A stretch of 64,000 nt of DNA from Kribbella soli (lineage in GTDB: Bacteria; Actinomycetota; Actinomycetes; Propionibacteriales; Kribbellaceae): the NCBI RefSeq assembly GCF_004331345.1, contig NZ_SJJZ01000001.1, forward strand, positions 1,984,001 to 2,048,000, given 5' to 3'. Below are positions 1 to 9,070 of the stretch, one piece after another. Under the pieces are notes generated by a model, which saw only the letters and a program-made list of their open reading frames with translations, searched no databases and was not told the DNA's origin. Both the position numbers and the translations under genes were made by a program. The number at the start of each line of letters is the position of its first letter. Positions within the stretch are counted from its first letter, which is position 1.

Positions 1-178
1 CGGTCAGGAACCGGCCGCTGAGCAGGCCGTGGTACCCGTTCAGGTAGGCGATGATCTCCACGTCGGGCGCCACGTCGGTGTAGCGCTCGATCAGCCCGCC
101 GACGGCGGACGACAGGCAGGGCGCGAGCCCGCCGGCGGTGAGCAGGGCAACTCTGCGGACAGACTTGTCGGCAGCCAT
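1..178 (-). CDS. pfp: Pyrophosphate-fructose 6-phosphate 1-phosphotransferase, N-terminal fragment
   Basis: The window edge cuts this gene; only the first 59 codons are present, starting at ATG 178 on the minus strand. The visible protein begins MAADKSVRRVALLTAGG and continues through an LAPCLSSAVGGLIERY segment, then EIIAYLNGYHGLLSG. These match the nucleotide-binding N-terminus of phosphofructokinase family A, and the TAGGLAPCLSS form is typical of the pyrophosphate-dependent branch found in actinobacteria. The enzyme phosphorylates fructose 6-phosphate reversibly in the cytoplasm. The active-site and PPi-discriminating residues lie outside the window, so the phosphate donor is inferred from the N-terminus alone. 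Confidence 0.75.
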   Translation of the reverse strand, partial: MAADKSVRRVALLTAGGLAPCLSSAVGGLIERYTDVAPDVEIIAYLNGYHGLLSGRFLT

Positions 179-252
179 GAGCCAGGGTCCTTCCCGGAGA
201 CGAAATCGCCACCAGACTAGTGATGCAGACCACTCTCAGCGGTGGTTGGGGT

Positions 253-720
253 TCATCCTGCGGACAGCGGCACACTGCGGGGCGGCACCGGGGTGGAGAC
301 GACGAACGAACTGGTGGTCTGGCCGTGCACCAGGAACTTGTCCAGCACGTCCTCCAGGGCGGCGATCTCGGCGACCTGGACGCGCATCAGGAAGCAGTCC
401 TCGCCGGAGATCCGGTGGCACTCGACGACCTCCGGCGTACGGCCGGCCAGCTCGATGATCTTCGGGATCTGGTTGGGGCCGGGGCGCAGCCGCACCCAGG
501 CGGCGACCGGACGGCCGAGTGCGGCCGGGTCGATGTCGATGCGGTACCCACGGATCACGCCGGACTCCTCCAGCCGCGCGACCCGCTCGCGCACCGTCGG
601 CGTCGACACACCCAGCCGGCGGGCGAGCTCGGTGGTCCGTAACCGGGGATCGGCGCTCAACGCGTCCAGGATTCGAGTATTGAGGTCATCCAGCACAGGA
701 CTTCTCGTTTCGGTAAGCAA
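253..720 (-). CDS. Lrp/AsnC family transcriptional regulator
   Basis: A 155-residue protein of normal Lrp length. An N-terminal helix-turn-helix (about residues 10-60, with LNTRILDALSADPRLRTTEL and LGVSTPTVRERVARLEESG) is followed by the RAM ligand-sensing domain (about 75-145), including the VVECHRISGEDCFLMRVQV core. Such proteins bind DNA as dimers or octamers and respond to amino acids. It is divergently transcribed from an EamA exporter across a 57-bp gap, an arrangement in which the regulator usually controls the exporter. The ligand cannot be told from sequence. ATG 720 is the natural start because the helix-turn-helix follows at once. Confidence 0.85.
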   Translation of the reverse strand: MLTETRSPVLDDLNTRILDALSADPRLRTTELARRLGVSTPTVRERVARLEESGVIRGYRIDIDPAALGRPVAAWVRLRPGPNQIPKIIELAGRTPEVVECHRISGEDCFLMRVQVAEIAALEDVLDKFLVHGQTTSSFVVSTPVPPRSVPLSAG

Positions 721-777
721 AACCGCCTCCTAGGCTCCGATCCGCCATGGATCCTCGCAGAACTCATTCCTACTCTA

Positions 778-1680
778 GTGAGAGTGACAACCCTTACAGA
801 AGCTCCGACGCGAGCCAATCGTCTCGCGGCCGGCGCGGCCGCCGTCACGGTCGTCCTGTGGGCCTCGTCGTTCGTCGCCATCCGGCACCTCGGCACCGAC
901 ATCTCTGCCGGCGCCCTGTCGCTGGCCCGGCTCGGGCTGGGCAGCATCTTCCTCGGCGCCCTCCTGCTGAAGCGGCCACGGCCCGCCGTGCGTCGATGGC
1001 CCACACAGCGCGACTGGCTGCCGCTGATCGCATGTGGCGTGCTCTGGTTCGGCGTCTACAACCTGGCGCTCAACGAGGCCGAGCGGCGGCTCGACGCCGG
1101 GACGGCGGCCATGCTCGTGCACATCGCCCCGCTGCTGATCGCCGTACTCGCCGGGGTCGGTCTCGGTGAGGGCTTCCCGCGGCAGCTGGTGATCGGCGGC
1201 CTGGTCGCGTTCGCCGGCATCGTCGTGATCGGTACGTCGACCTCGAGCGGCCGCGCCGAGACGTGGGGCGTCGTGCTCTGCGTCGTCGCCGCGATCTCGT
1301 ACGCCGTCGGCGTGGTCACCCAGAAGCCGCTCCTGAGCCGACTGCCTGCCGCTGAGGTCACCTGGCTCGCCTGCACGATCGGAGCGGTCGTGTGCCTGCC
1401 GTTCGCACCCACTCTGGTCGACGAGGTCCGCTCCGCCGATGCGGCGACCATCTGGTGGATCGTCTACCTGGCTGCGTTCCCGACCGCGCTCGGCTTCACC
1501 ACGTGGGCTTTTGCGCTCCGTCGTACGAGTGCCGGCCGGATGGGGGTCACCGTGTATGCGGTGCCGGTTGTCGCGATCGTGCTGGGCTGGCTGCTGCTCG
1601 GTGAGGCTCCGACCGTACTGGCGTTGGCCGGTGGGGCGCTGTGCCTGGCCGGGGTCGCTATCTCGAGGAGGACTGCATGA
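778..1680 (+). CDS. EamA/DMT family transporter, probable metabolite exporter
   Basis: Starts at GTG 778 and encodes 300 residues with about ten hydrophobic segments, the usual size for a two-EamA-repeat drug/metabolite transporter. Signature stretches are TVVLWASSFVAIRHLGTD near the N-terminus, the LWFGVYNLALNEAERRLDAGTAA loop around residues 85-110 and the second-repeat ending GWLLLGEAPTVLALAGGALCLAGV. It sits in the inner membrane and probably exports an amino acid or related metabolite, given the divergent Lrp-type gene. Its stop overlaps the start of the LLM oxidoreductase by 4 bp, so the two are translationally coupled. A close paralogue is encoded at 53918-54838. Confidence 0.85.
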   Translation: MRVTTLTEAPTRANRLAAGAAAVTVVLWASSFVAIRHLGTDISAGALSLARLGLGSIFLGALLLKRPRPAVRRWPTQRDWLPLIACGVLWFGVYNLALNEAERRLDAGTAAMLVHIAPLLIAVLAGVGLGEGFPRQLVIGGLVAFAGIVVIGTSTSSGRAETWGVVLCVVAAISYAVGVVTQKPLLSRLPAAEVTWLACTIGAVVCLPFAPTLVDEVRSADAATIWWIVYLAAFPTALGFTTWAFALRRTSAGRMGVTVYAVPVVAIVLGWLLLGEAPTVLALAGGALCLAGVAISRRTA

Positions 1681-2651
1681 AGTTCGGTGTGTTCGTTCCG
1701 CAGGGCTGGCGGATGGATCTGGTGGAGCTGGCGGACCCGGTCGAGCAGTGGGAGGCCATGACCGCTGTAGCCAAGGCAGCCGACGCAGGTCCGTGGGACT
1801 CGATCTGGCTCTTCGACCACTTCCACACCGTCCCAGAGCCCGCCCGCGAGACTGTCTTCGAGATGTGGACGACTACGGCCGCCCTGGCGCGTGACACGTC
1901 GCGGGTGAACCTGGGTCAGCTGGTCGGCTGCAACGGGTACCGCAACCCGGCCCTGTTCGCCAAGATGGCCGCCACCGTCGACGTCGCCAGCCACGGCCGT
2001 ATGTACGCCGGTATCGGTGCCGGCTGGTCGGAACACGAGTGGAAGGCGTACGGCTACCCGTGGACGAGCCAGAAGGAGCGGATGGGCTCGTTCGTCGAGT
2101 CGGTCGAGCTGCTGCACCGGCTGTGGACCGAGGACGACGTGGTGTTCCAGGGGCAGTACCACTCGGTCGACAAGCCGTACGTCGTCCCGCGGCGCAAACC
2201 CAAGCTCTGGATCGGTGGCGGGGGTGAACGCGTCACCCTGCGACTAGTTGCAAAGTACGGCGACGCCTGCAACTTCGGCACCGGCCGCGTCGACGTCATC
2301 GAGCAGAAGCTGGCGATCCTCCGGAAGCACTGCGAGGAGGTCGGCCGCGACTACGACGAGATCATCAAGTCGACCAGTCTGAACGTCTTCCCGATCGAGG
2401 CCGGCGCAGACCCGGTGGCCGCGACGGCCAAGGCGCGTGGACGGTACAGCCTGGAGGAGTTCTTGCAGATCGGCTCCGGCGGGACATCCCACGTGCTGGC
2501 AGACCTGGTCACGACGAAGCAGCTCAGCGAGCACGTGGAGCAGTTGGCCCAAGCGGGCATCGACTACGTGATCTCGTACATCCCTGGTGTCGCCTACGAC
2601 CACGAGCCACTGCACCGGTTCGCGGAGGACGTCGTACCCCAGTTCAGCTGA
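1677..2651 (+). CDS. LLM class F420-dependent oxidoreductase
   Basis: Begins at ATG 1677, overlapping the EamA stop as ATGA, and encodes 324 residues. The MKFGVFVPQGW start, the SIWLFDHF strand, the GQLVGCNGYRNPALFAKMAATVD region and the MYAGIGAGWSEHEWKAYGYPW segment define the luciferase-like monooxygenase fold of the group that uses coenzyme F420 in actinobacteria. The substrate is unknown. Coupling to the exporter suggests that the pair handles the same compound. The gene runs convergently into the acetamidase gene, the two coding regions overlapping by 8 bp. Confidence 0.85.
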   Translation: MKFGVFVPQGWRMDLVELADPVEQWEAMTAVAKAADAGPWDSIWLFDHFHTVPEPARETVFEMWTTTAALARDTSRVNLGQLVGCNGYRNPALFAKMAATVDVASHGRMYAGIGAGWSEHEWKAYGYPWTSQKERMGSFVESVELLHRLWTEDDVVFQGQYHSVDKPYVVPRRKPKLWIGGGGERVTLRLVAKYGDACNFGTGRVDVIEQKLAILRKHCEEVGRDYDEIIKSTSLNVFPIEAGADPVAATAKARGRYSLEEFLQIGSGGTSHVLADLVTTKQLSEHVEQLAQAGIDYVISYIPGVAYDHEPLHRFAEDVVPQFS

Positions 2652-3648
2652 GGCTGAGCGAGCGCAGGTGCTGGTGGATGCCGTCGTACGCCGTCACCTG
2701 CGGGAGTAGGCGCTTCGGGATCTTGGTGACCACGCTGTAGTTGGCGTCGACCACGTTCGCGAGCGGGACCTCGCTGACCTGGCTGAGCAGCTGGTACGCG
2801 TCCAGCTTGTCCAGTCCGTACAGGTCACCGAGCCAGCGCACCATGTCGACCTGGCCGGCCCGCCACGCGTCCTCGAGCGGCCTGCTCGACCCGACCACGG
2901 CCAGGTACTCGTCGTTCTCCAGCCGCGGCCAGACCGGCCCGGGCGTCTTGAGCAGGTCGACGATCAGTACGACGTTCATCGCGCCCTCGACCGCGGTACC
3001 GCAGGACTCGCCCTCGCCCTGTCGGTAGTGACCGTCGCCGACCGAGAACAGTGCCCCCTCGACGTTGACGTTCAGGTAGCAGGTGGTCCCTGCCCGCATC
3101 TCCGGCGTGTCCATGTTGCCGCCGAACGTGTCCGGCACCAGCGCCGAGCGGACCTCGCCGCCGGCCGGCGCCACCCCGACCGTGCCGAGCATCGGCTCCA
3201 GCGGCAGTGCGATCTCCAGGTCGCTCCCCTGCGCCTGGAACCCGACCGTCTGGCGAGCGCTGTCCACCTCGTAGATCCAGGTCCGCTCCGGCAGCGGGTC
3301 CTGCAGCGTCGCGGTCCGGTCGGTGCTGGTCAGGCCGCCGAAGAACGGGATGGTCGCCGACGCGCCCCAGCTCCGGGCCGGGGTCAGCTCGACGAAGTGC
3401 AGGACCAGCGTGTCGCCCGGCTCGGCGCCCTCGACGTAGAACGGTCCGGTCTGCGGGTTGACGAACGGCATCGTCAGCGAGGCGCTCGCGAGGTCCGCCG
3501 TACTGCGCAGGCTCCCGGCGAACGCGTCCTCGGTCCACAGGCGGAGCGCGGTACCGGGCTTCACCCGGCGTACCGGAGGCACCCCGCCGAAGGTCCAGGC
3601 GAAGTCGGCGGGCTCGGGCGTGAATTCCAGGACGTCCACGTCAGGCAA
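2644..3648 (-). CDS. Acetamidase/formamidase family protein
   Basis: A 334-residue cytoplasmic amidohydrolase of the FmdA_AmdA family. The sequence shows the characteristic [21 protein letters not shown] block (about residues 58-78, where the PGDTL turn precedes the metal region), and the [22 protein letters not shown] block with the conserved GGN and D residues used in metal binding (about 168-190). The [20 protein letters not shown] stretch follows. Members hydrolyse formamide or acetamide to ammonia and the acid. It is convergent with the LLM gene and divergent from the response regulator, so it is probably transcribed alone. Confidence 0.85.
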   Translation of the reverse strand: MPDVDVLEFTPEPADFAWTFGGVPPVRRVKPGTALRLWTEDAFAGSLRSTADLASASLTMPFVNPQTGPFYVEGAEPGDTLVLHFVELTPARSWGASATIPFFGGLTSTDRTATLQDPLPERTWIYEVDSARQTVGFQAQGSDLEIALPLEPMLGTVGVAPAGGEVRSALVPDTFGGNMDTPEMRAGTTCYLNVNVEGALFSVGDGHYRQGEGESCGTAVEGAMNVVLIVDLLKTPGPVWPRLENDEYLAVVGSSRPLEDAWRAGQVDMVRWLGDLYGLDKLDAYQLLSQVSEVPLANVVDANYSVVTKIPKRLLPQVTAYDGIHQHLRSLSLS

Positions 3649-3688
3649 CTTAAGGTGTCCAGGAGGTGTTGTGCGAGCGATCAGCGGG

Positions 3689-3707
3689 TTCTCAGGCGAT
3701 TCTCACA
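3689..3707 (+). promoter_or_regulatory. Two TTCTCA direct repeats, candidate response-regulator box
   Basis: TTCTCAGG at 3689-3696 and TTCTCACA at 3700-3707 are direct repeats with an 11-bp period, about one helical turn. OmpR-family regulators bind such tandem sites as head-to-tail dimers. The site lies 50 bp upstream of the response-regulator ATG. Autoregulation is an inference. Confidence 0.45.
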
Positions 3708-3756
3708 GAAGCGACCTAGGCTCGGTGACGGAACTTCGAGCGAAGCGGGGCTGACG

Positions 3757-4449
3757 ATGCGGGTACTGGTGGTGGACGACGACCGGGCGGTCCGGGACTC
3801 GTTGCGCCGTTCGCTGGAGTTCAACGACTTCGAGGTGGTGACGGCGTCCGACGGCGCCGAGGCGCTCGCGGTGATCGGCAACGTCGAGCCGGACGTCGTG
3901 GTGATGGACGTGATGATGCCGCGGCTGGACGGACTGGAGACCACCAAGGCCTTGCGGGCCGCGGGCAACAATGTGCCGATCCTGGTGCTGACCGCGCGGG
4001 ACGCGGTCGCAGACCGGGTGGACGGCCTGGACGCCGGCGGCGACGACTACCTGACCAAGCCCTTCGCGCTGGAGGAGCTGCTGGCCCGGCTGCGCGCGCT
4101 GCTGCGCCGCAGCAGCACCCCCGGCGAGGGCGGCCAGCGCGGCGAGGTGCTGCAGTACGCCGACCTCGTGGTCGACGTCGACGCGCACGAGGTGCACCGC
4201 GGTGATGTGGCGATCCAGCTCACCCGGACCGAGTTCTCGCTGCTCGAGCTGCTGATCCGCAACCCGCGCCGGGTGCTGGAGCGCGCGGTCATCCTGGACG
4301 CGGTCTGGGGCTACGACTTCCCCACCACCGCGAACTCGCTCGAGGTCTACGTCGGCTATCTGCGCCGTAAGACCGAGGTCAACGGTCTGCCTCGCCTGAT
4401 CCACACCGTCCGCGGCATCGGGTACGTCTTGAGGGACACGCCGCCGTGA
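3757..4449 (+). CDS. mprA: OmpR-family response regulator, MprA-like
   Basis: Encodes 230 residues from ATG 3757. The receiver domain has the acidic patch D7-D9, phospho-acceptor D51 in [14 protein letters not shown]79 and K101 in YLTKPF. The C-terminal winged helix (about residues 135-228) carries the [25 protein letters not shown] and [13 protein letters not shown] motifs. The kinase gene follows with a GTGA overlap and an HtrA protease lies just beyond, the same order as mycobacterial mprA-mprB-pepD, a locus for envelope stress. Gene name is by synteny and family. A pair of direct repeats sits upstream at 3689-3707. Confidence 0.85.
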   Translation: MRVLVVDDDRAVRDSLRRSLEFNDFEVVTASDGAEALAVIGNVEPDVVVMDVMMPRLDGLETTKALRAAGNNVPILVLTARDAVADRVDGLDAGGDDYLTKPFALEELLARLRALLRRSSTPGEGGQRGEVLQYADLVVDVDAHEVHRGDVAIQLTRTEFSLLELLIRNPRRVLERAVILDAVWGYDFPTTANSLEVYVGYLRRKTEVNGLPRLIHTVRGIGYVLRDTPP

Positions 4450-6044
4450 GTGAGCAACACCCCGAGCAGTTCCCCTCGTACGCCGACCGTCCGCAGCAAC
4501 CGCAGCAGCAGCCGACGCACTCCGGGCGGTCCGTTGCCAGTAGCAACGGCAATCGGGTTGCGGCGACCGCTGCCCGGACCCAGACCTGGTGGAAAGAGAC
4601 GCTCCACAAGCTCACGCTGCACGCCCGCGTGACACTGCTCGCGGCGGTCGCGGTCGGTCTCGCGGTGGCGATCGTCAGCGTCGCGGCGTACATCACGGTG
4701 CGCCAGCAGATGTACCAGAACCTGGACGACAGCCTGATCCAGCGAGCCGGCCAGGCCGCGCAGAAGGGCGTCCTGACCAACCTCGACAACCTGCAGAAGG
4801 CCTCCGCCGACGCGTTCGGCCTCAGCGACATCCGCGTCGGAGTGCTGAGCGCGACCGGCGACAAGTACGCGCCGGTGAACAGTCCGCTGCCGCCGATGGG
4901 CGACGACGAGCTCCAGATCGCCCAGAACCAAGGCGACCAGGCCAGCCTGCGAACAGTCGGCGTACGCAACGGGGGCTCGCATTTCCGCGTGGTCGCCGTA
5001 CCCGCTCGTTTCTGCCCGGTTCGCGAGCCCTGCAACTACGACGACGGTCTGTACCAGCCCGGCGCGCTGGTTGTGGCGCAGTCGTTGGGGCCGATCGATC
5101 AGACCCTGCACAACCTGGGGATCGTGCTGTGGGCGTTCGGGCTGATCGGCGTGATCGGCGCGGCGCTCGCGGGTAACGCCGTCGCGCGGTCCGGTCTGCG
5201 GCCGTTGGCACGGCTGACCGGAGCGGCCGAGCACGTCGCGCGGACCGAGGACCTGAAGCCGATCCCGGTGACCGGGACCGACGAGATCTCCCGGCTGGCG
5301 ATGGCGTTCAACGCGATGCTCGGCGCGCTCGCTCAGTCCCGCGACCGGCAGCGCCGGCTCGTCGGCGACGCGGGCCACGAGCTGCGTACGCCGCTCACCA
5401 GCGTCCGCACGAACCTCGATCTCCTCGCTCAGGCGGACAAACGCGGCGGTCTCCGGCCCGAGGACAGGCAGCAACTGCTGGACGACGTACGCGCTCAGAT
5501 GGACGAGCTGACGCAGCTGATCGGCGACCTGACCGAGCTGGCCCGCGACACCCCGCAGGTGCGGAACGCGGAGCTGATCGAGCTGTCCAACGTCGTCGAG
5601 GACGCCGTCATCAAGGTACGGCGACGCGCGCCCGGGCTGGAGTGGCACGTTCAGCTCACGCCGTTCCCGGTCTGGGGTGACGAGCGGCTGCTCGGACGTG
5701 CCGTCACGAACCTGCTCGACAACGCGGCGAAGTACAGCGTTCCTGAAGGTACGGAGCAGCGCAGCGACGGACAGCCGGTCGGGCACGTGACGGTCCGGCT
5801 GCTGGACGGCGTACTGACTGTGACCGACTCAGGGCCTGGGATCGCCGAAGCGGACCTGCCGCATGTGTTCGACCGCTTCTACCGCTCCAGTGAGGCCCGC
5901 GGCCGTCCTGGATCGGGTCTGGGCCTGGCGATCGTCAAGCACGCAGCGGAGCAGCACGGCGGCATGATCTACGCCCGCAACGTGCCCGGAGCCGGCGCGC
6001 AGTTCACACTCTGGCTACCGCACGCGGCGACGCAGACCCGGTAG
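4446..6044 (+). CDS. mprB: Sensor histidine kinase, MprB-like
   Basis: Encodes 532 residues from GTG 4446, overlapping the regulator stop. A Gln/Pro-rich cytoplasmic tail (residues 1-55) precedes a first membrane helix (about 61-84), an extracytoplasmic sensor domain (about 85-222), a second helix (about 224-245), a HAMP linker, a HisKA domain with H311 in [13 protein letters not shown], and a HATPase domain with the N-box [12 protein letters not shown] and G-box [11 protein letters not shown]. All catalytic motifs are present, unlike the kinases at 33541 and 36895. It should phosphorylate the adjacent regulator. The long Gln-rich tail resembles that of the downstream protease and is longer than in typical MprB. 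Confidence 0.87.
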   Translation: MSEQHPEQFPSYADRPQQPQQQPTHSGRSVASSNGNRVAATAARTQTWWKETLHKLTLHARVTLLAAVAVGLAVAIVSVAAYITVRQQMYQNLDDSLIQRAGQAAQKGVLTNLDNLQKASADAFGLSDIRVGVLSATGDKYAPVNSPLPPMGDDELQIAQNQGDQASLRTVGVRNGGSHFRVVAVPARFCPVREPCNYDDGLYQPGALVVAQSLGPIDQTLHNLGIVLWAFGLIGVIGAALAGNAVARSGLRPLARLTGAAEHVARTEDLKPIPVTGTDEISRLAMAFNAMLGALAQSRDRQRRLVGDAGHELRTPLTSVRTNLDLLAQADKRGGLRPEDRQQLLDDVRAQMDELTQLIGDLTELARDTPQVRNAELIELSNVVEDAVIKVRRRAPGLEWHVQLTPFPVWGDERLLGRAVTNLLDNAAKYSVPEGTEQRSDGQPVGHVTVRLLDGVLTVTDSGPGIAEADLPHVFDRFYRSSEARGRPGSGLGLAIVKHAAEQHGGMIYARNVPGAGAQFTLWLPHAATQTR

Positions 6045-6089
6045 GACACTGCAGCCCGCGGACGACGTTCGGGGGCTCGAGTCCTCGAG

Positions 6090-6446
6090 TCAGCCTTCCT
6101 CGTCCGATGCGCTGAGCTCGGCGTTGATCCGCATCGCCTCGGCCAGCTGATCTTCCAAGATGATGATCCGGCAGGCGGCTTCCAGTGACGTCCCGTTGTC
6201 GACCAGCTCGCGAGCGCGGGCGGCCAGTCGGAGCTGGTAGCGGGAATAGCGGCGATGTCCGCCGTCGGAGCGCTGCGGGGTAATCAGCTTCGCCTCGTCC
6301 AGGCTGCGCAGGAATCCAGGCGTGGCGCCGAGGAGCTCGGCGGCCCGTCCCATCGTGTAGGCGGGGAAATCCTCGTCGTCCAGGTTGGTCGCTGGTGTTT
6401 CAGGGTCTTCTGACATCATCTGCTCCGCTGGCTGGCCTGGGGTCAT
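6090..6446 (-). CDS. MerR family transcriptional regulator
   Basis: Encodes about 118 residues. The MerR winged helix-turn-helix is visible as YTMGRAAELLGATPGFLRSLDE, then LITPQRSDGGHRRYSRYQ and the LRLAARARELVDNGTSLEAACRII helices, followed by a short coiled stretch and an acidic tail. No Cys-rich or large effector domain is present, so it is not a SoxR or metal sensor. ATG 6446 is preferred because GGAGG lies 4 nt upstream; ATG 6419 also has a GGAG-like site. It lies between mprB and pepD on the opposite strand, breaking the operon order known from mycobacteria. Similar small MerR proteins are common in actinobacteria; the targets are unknown. Confidence 0.8.
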   Translation of the reverse strand: MTPGQPAEQMMSEDPETPATNLDDEDFPAYTMGRAAELLGATPGFLRSLDEAKLITPQRSDGGHRRYSRYQLRLAARARELVDNGTSLEAACRIIILEDQLAEAMRINAELSASDEEG

Positions 6447-6462
6447 CGCACCTCCGTGTCGA

Positions 6463-6490
6463 GGGCCCCGGTGCCGAAGCACCGGGGCCC
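6463..6490. promoter_or_regulatory. Perfect 12-bp hairpin beside the MerR start
   Basis: GGGCCCCGGTGC (6463-6474), a CGAA loop (6475-6478) and GCACCGGGGCCC (6479-6490) form a perfect GC-rich hairpin. It ends 16 nt upstream of the MerR start codon on the minus strand and is not followed by a T-run on either strand. It could structure the merR 5' leader or act as a block between divergent transcripts. Confidence 0.5.
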
Positions 6491-7044
6491 TGGGTTTGGA
6501 TTGTCACCATCTACTGACCCTCGAGTCAGTTCTACTTCCGCGGTCCGCCTCGAAGGCCGGACGTCGCTGGGATCGCACAATGCGTAACCGAGAACCACCT
6601 TCCAATCACGATGGGACTGCGGTACCCGCCCGGCGAAACACAGCCACGGCGGGCGATCCTGATGATGTAATCCACTCCTCTTCTTCAGTGTTCCGACTTC
6701 TTGTCGCACCGGCCGATTACTGCGCCTTACCACTTCACTCTTGCTGGTACTGCGAACTACAGGTACTGCACTACGAACTCGTCGGCCGGGTTCTGCTGAT
6801 CCTGCATGTACTGCTGAGCGGTCGTTGGCCGCCCACGTCAGCTTCTCTTGTTCTCTCTTGGCAACACCAGAGACTCTATCCAGTCGATGGGTGAATGTCT
6901 ACTCTCGCCAACGCAGTATTTTGTCAGCGGCGAGTCAAGAGTCTTGCCGGCAGCGCTCCCCTTCAGAGGATCTTCATGGAGTTCTTCGGTCACTCCGAGG
7001 GGATCTTCAGGGCCCTCTCAGGTCCGGCCGACAAAGTACTTGCC
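6491..7044. other. Long non-coding interval upstream of pepD
   Basis: No convincing gene was found here. Open frames exist but lack codon bias, ribosome sites and recognisable protein sequence. The stretch from about 6640 to 6900 is visibly richer in A and T than its surroundings. GATCTTCA occurs twice near the 3' end (6970-6977 and 7002-7009). The interval probably holds the pepD promoter or promoters and a long 5' leader. Confidence 0.5.
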
Positions 7045-8448
7045 ATGACCGAGAACCAGCCGCAGCAGCCGCAGAACCAGCCCGGCCAGAACGCACAGGG
7101 ACCGCAGGGGCCGGAGCGGACGCAGCAACTGCCGATGTACGGGCAGCATCAGCAGCAGCAGCACGCGCCGCAAGGTGGGCAGCCGCGGCTGGACTCGGGG
7201 CCGCAAGGGCAGCGGCCGGGACAGTACCCCGCGGGTGGGAGTGCTTATCCGCAGTTCGGGGCGCCGGGGACGCATCAGGGGACGTCTCCGGGCCCGAACT
7301 GGCCCGTCGGACCGCAGCCGGCCACGGCCACCGCGGTGAAGCCGAAGCGCCGCGGAGGGCTGGCCGCAGTGGCGCTCACCGCGCTGCTGGTCGGTGCCGC
7401 GAGCGGCGTCGGCGGCGCGGCCGTCTACTCGGCAACCAGCGACCACACCGCCAACACCCCCTCGGTGACCTCCCCGCTGAACGGCAACCAGGCGGCGCCC
7501 GTGTCGGCGCCGGACGGCTCGGTGCAGAGCGCCGCCTCGAAGGTGCTGCCGAGCGTGGTGAAGATCGCGGTCGCGACCTCGCAGGGCGAGGCGACCGGAT
7601 CCGGCATCGTGATCAGCAAGGACGGCCTGATCGTCACCAACAACCACGTGGTCGCCGGCGCCGGGCAGGGCGCGAAGCTCTCCGTGATGCTGAACGACGG
7701 CCGCACCGTATCCGCGACGGTCAAGGGCACCGACCCGCTGACGGACCTCGCGGTGATCCACGCCGACGCGACCGACCTGACCCCGGCGACCCTCGGCCAG
7801 AGCGGCAAGCTCGCGGTCGGGCAGGGCGTGGTGGCGATCGGCTCGCCGTTCGGCCTGGAGGCGACCGTGACCAGCGGCATCGTCTCGGCGCTGAACCGCC
7901 CGGTGACGTCGGGCGACGAGCAGCAGGACAGTACGACGGTCTTCCCAGCAGTCCAGACGGACGCCGCGATCAATCCGGGGAACTCCGGCGGCGCCCTCAT
8001 CGACCTCGCCGGCCAGGTGGTCGGTATCAACAGCGCGATCAAAACCGCCGGCGGATCGGGACAATCCGAAGGCGGGAACATCGGCCTGGGGTTCGCGATC
8101 CCGATCGACCAGGCCAAGCCGATCATCGACGAGCTGGTGGCCAAGGGCAAGGCCACTCATGCGCGGCTCGGTGTGACGGTCGGCGACGCGCAGTCCTCCG
8201 ACGGGCTCACGAACGGAGCACGCCTCGGCGAGGTTACGTCCGGCGGTGCGGCGGACAAGGCCGGTCTGCAGTCAGGTGACGTAGTCACCGCTGTGGACGG
8301 TAAGGCGATCGCGTCAGGGGACGCGTTGGTCGCCGCGGTCCGTTCGCACCGCCCGGACGATCAGGTGACGCTCACCGTCACCCGCAACGGCAAGCCCCAG
8401 TCCATCAAGGCCACTCTCGGCTCCGACAACGGGAACCCGACCGGCTGA
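7045..8448 (+). CDS. pepD: S1C (HtrA/PepD-like) membrane-anchored serine protease with PDZ domain
   Basis: Encodes 467 residues from ATG 7045. An unusual 100-residue cytoplasmic tail rich in Gln, Pro and Gly leads into KPKRRGG and one membrane helix (about 106-128). The trypsin-like domain has catalytic H201 (VTNNHVV), D234 (LTDLAVI) and S314 (NPGNSGGALIDL). A PDZ domain covers about 375-460 (ARLGVTVGD, GAADKAGLQSGDVVTAVDG). Such proteases degrade or refold damaged envelope proteins, and in mycobacteria PepD belongs to the MprAB stress response. The order mprA-mprB-(merR)-pepD supports that role. A strong terminator follows. Confidence 0.9.
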   Translation: MTENQPQQPQNQPGQNAQGPQGPERTQQLPMYGQHQQQQHAPQGGQPRLDSGPQGQRPGQYPAGGSAYPQFGAPGTHQGTSPGPNWPVGPQPATATAVKPKRRGGLAAVALTALLVGAASGVGGAAVYSATSDHTANTPSVTSPLNGNQAAPVSAPDGSVQSAASKVLPSVVKIAVATSQGEATGSGIVISKDGLIVTNNHVVAGAGQGAKLSVMLNDGRTVSATVKGTDPLTDLAVIHADATDLTPATLGQSGKLAVGQGVVAIGSPFGLEATVTSGIVSALNRPVTSGDEQQDSTTVFPAVQTDAAINPGNSGGALIDLAGQVVGINSAIKTAGGSGQSEGGNIGLGFAIPIDQAKPIIDELVAKGKATHARLGVTVGDAQSSDGLTNGARLGEVTSGGAADKAGLQSGDVVTAVDGKAIASGDALVAAVRSHRPDDQVTLTVTRNGKPQSIKATLGSDNGNPTG

Positions 8449-8469
8449 CCGGACGTCTCACCAGTAGAC

Positions 8470-8508
8470 CGGACTGCGCCGCCCACCGAGCGGCGCAGTC
8501 CGTTTTTT
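8470..8508 (+). terminator. Rho-independent terminator of pepD
   Basis: A perfect 13-bp GC-rich stem (8470-8482 with 8490-8502, CGGACTGCGCCGC and its complement) with a 7-nt loop is followed directly by six T residues (8503-8508). It begins 22 nt after the pepD stop. Confidence 0.9.
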
Positions 8509-8549
8509 AATGCGCTGCGGCGCTCGGGTGGATTGGCTACCGTCCGGCT

Positions 8550-9065
8550 ATGACACTTTCGCGGGAGAGGCCGCCGCTGGTTGCGGATGAGCGGACGCAG
8601 CTGGTGGGCTGGCTCGACCTGCAGCGGGCACTGGTGCGGTGGAAGCTGGAAGGACTGGCCGAAGCCGACGAGTACCGAGTCGCGCTGCCGGACTCCCCGT
8701 TGATGACACCGGCCGGGCTGGTGTCACACATGCGGTGGACCGAGCACTGCTGGTTCAACGTGCTGTTCCTGGGCGAGTCGTACGCGGACAACCCGCAGTT
8801 CCAGGAGGAGCCCGAGGACGCCGACATGCTGGTGACCGGCGTACCGCTGGCGCAGCTGCTGGACGAGTTCGAGGCGCAGTGCGCGCAGTCGAACGAGATC
8901 GTCGCCGCGCACTCGCTCGACGACGTCGGGAAGCATCCGGACTTCACGTCGGCCCAGGCGACGCTGCGGTGGATGCTGATCCACATGGTCGAGGAGACCG
9001 CGCGCCACGTCGGGCATCTCGACGCGATGCGTGAGCTGCTGGACGGCTACAAGGGGTATTACTAG
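8550..9065 (+). CDS. DinB/DUF664 family protein
   Basis: Encodes 171 residues forming the four-helix DinB-like bundle. Metal-binding histidines are placed as in the family: one in LVSHMRWTEHCWFN (about residues 52-65), and two in the C-terminal HMVEETARHVGHLDAMR helix (about 143-160). DUF664 members in actinobacteria are related to mycothiol-dependent transferases and isomerases, so a thiol-transfer role is plausible but unproven. It sits 6 bp upstream of the pirin gene, which suggests co-transcription. A second family member is encoded at 40361-40870, with only moderate similarity. Confidence 0.8.
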   Translation: MTLSRERPPLVADERTQLVGWLDLQRALVRWKLEGLAEADEYRVALPDSPLMTPAGLVSHMRWTEHCWFNVLFLGESYADNPQFQEEPEDADMLVTGVPLAQLLDEFEAQCAQSNEIVAAHSLDDVGKHPDFTSAQATLRWMLIHMVEETARHVGHLDAMRELLDGYKGYY

Positions 9066-9070
9066 AGCCT

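Noticed and set aside
2825..3538. A 237-codon minus-strand frame within the acetamidase gene
   Set aside because: A shifted frame of the real gene; low complexity (Arg, Gly, Ala) and no motif.
4356..5786. A 476-codon open frame antisense to the mprB-like kinase gene
   Set aside because: It is the mirror of a well-supported kinase in high-GC DNA; its sequence has no family features and runs of Arg, Gly and Val typical of shadow frames.
6385..6894. A 169-codon plus-strand frame in the merR-pepD gap
   Set aside because: No ribosome site, no codon bias, sequence without domains, and it overlaps the MerR gene on the other strand.
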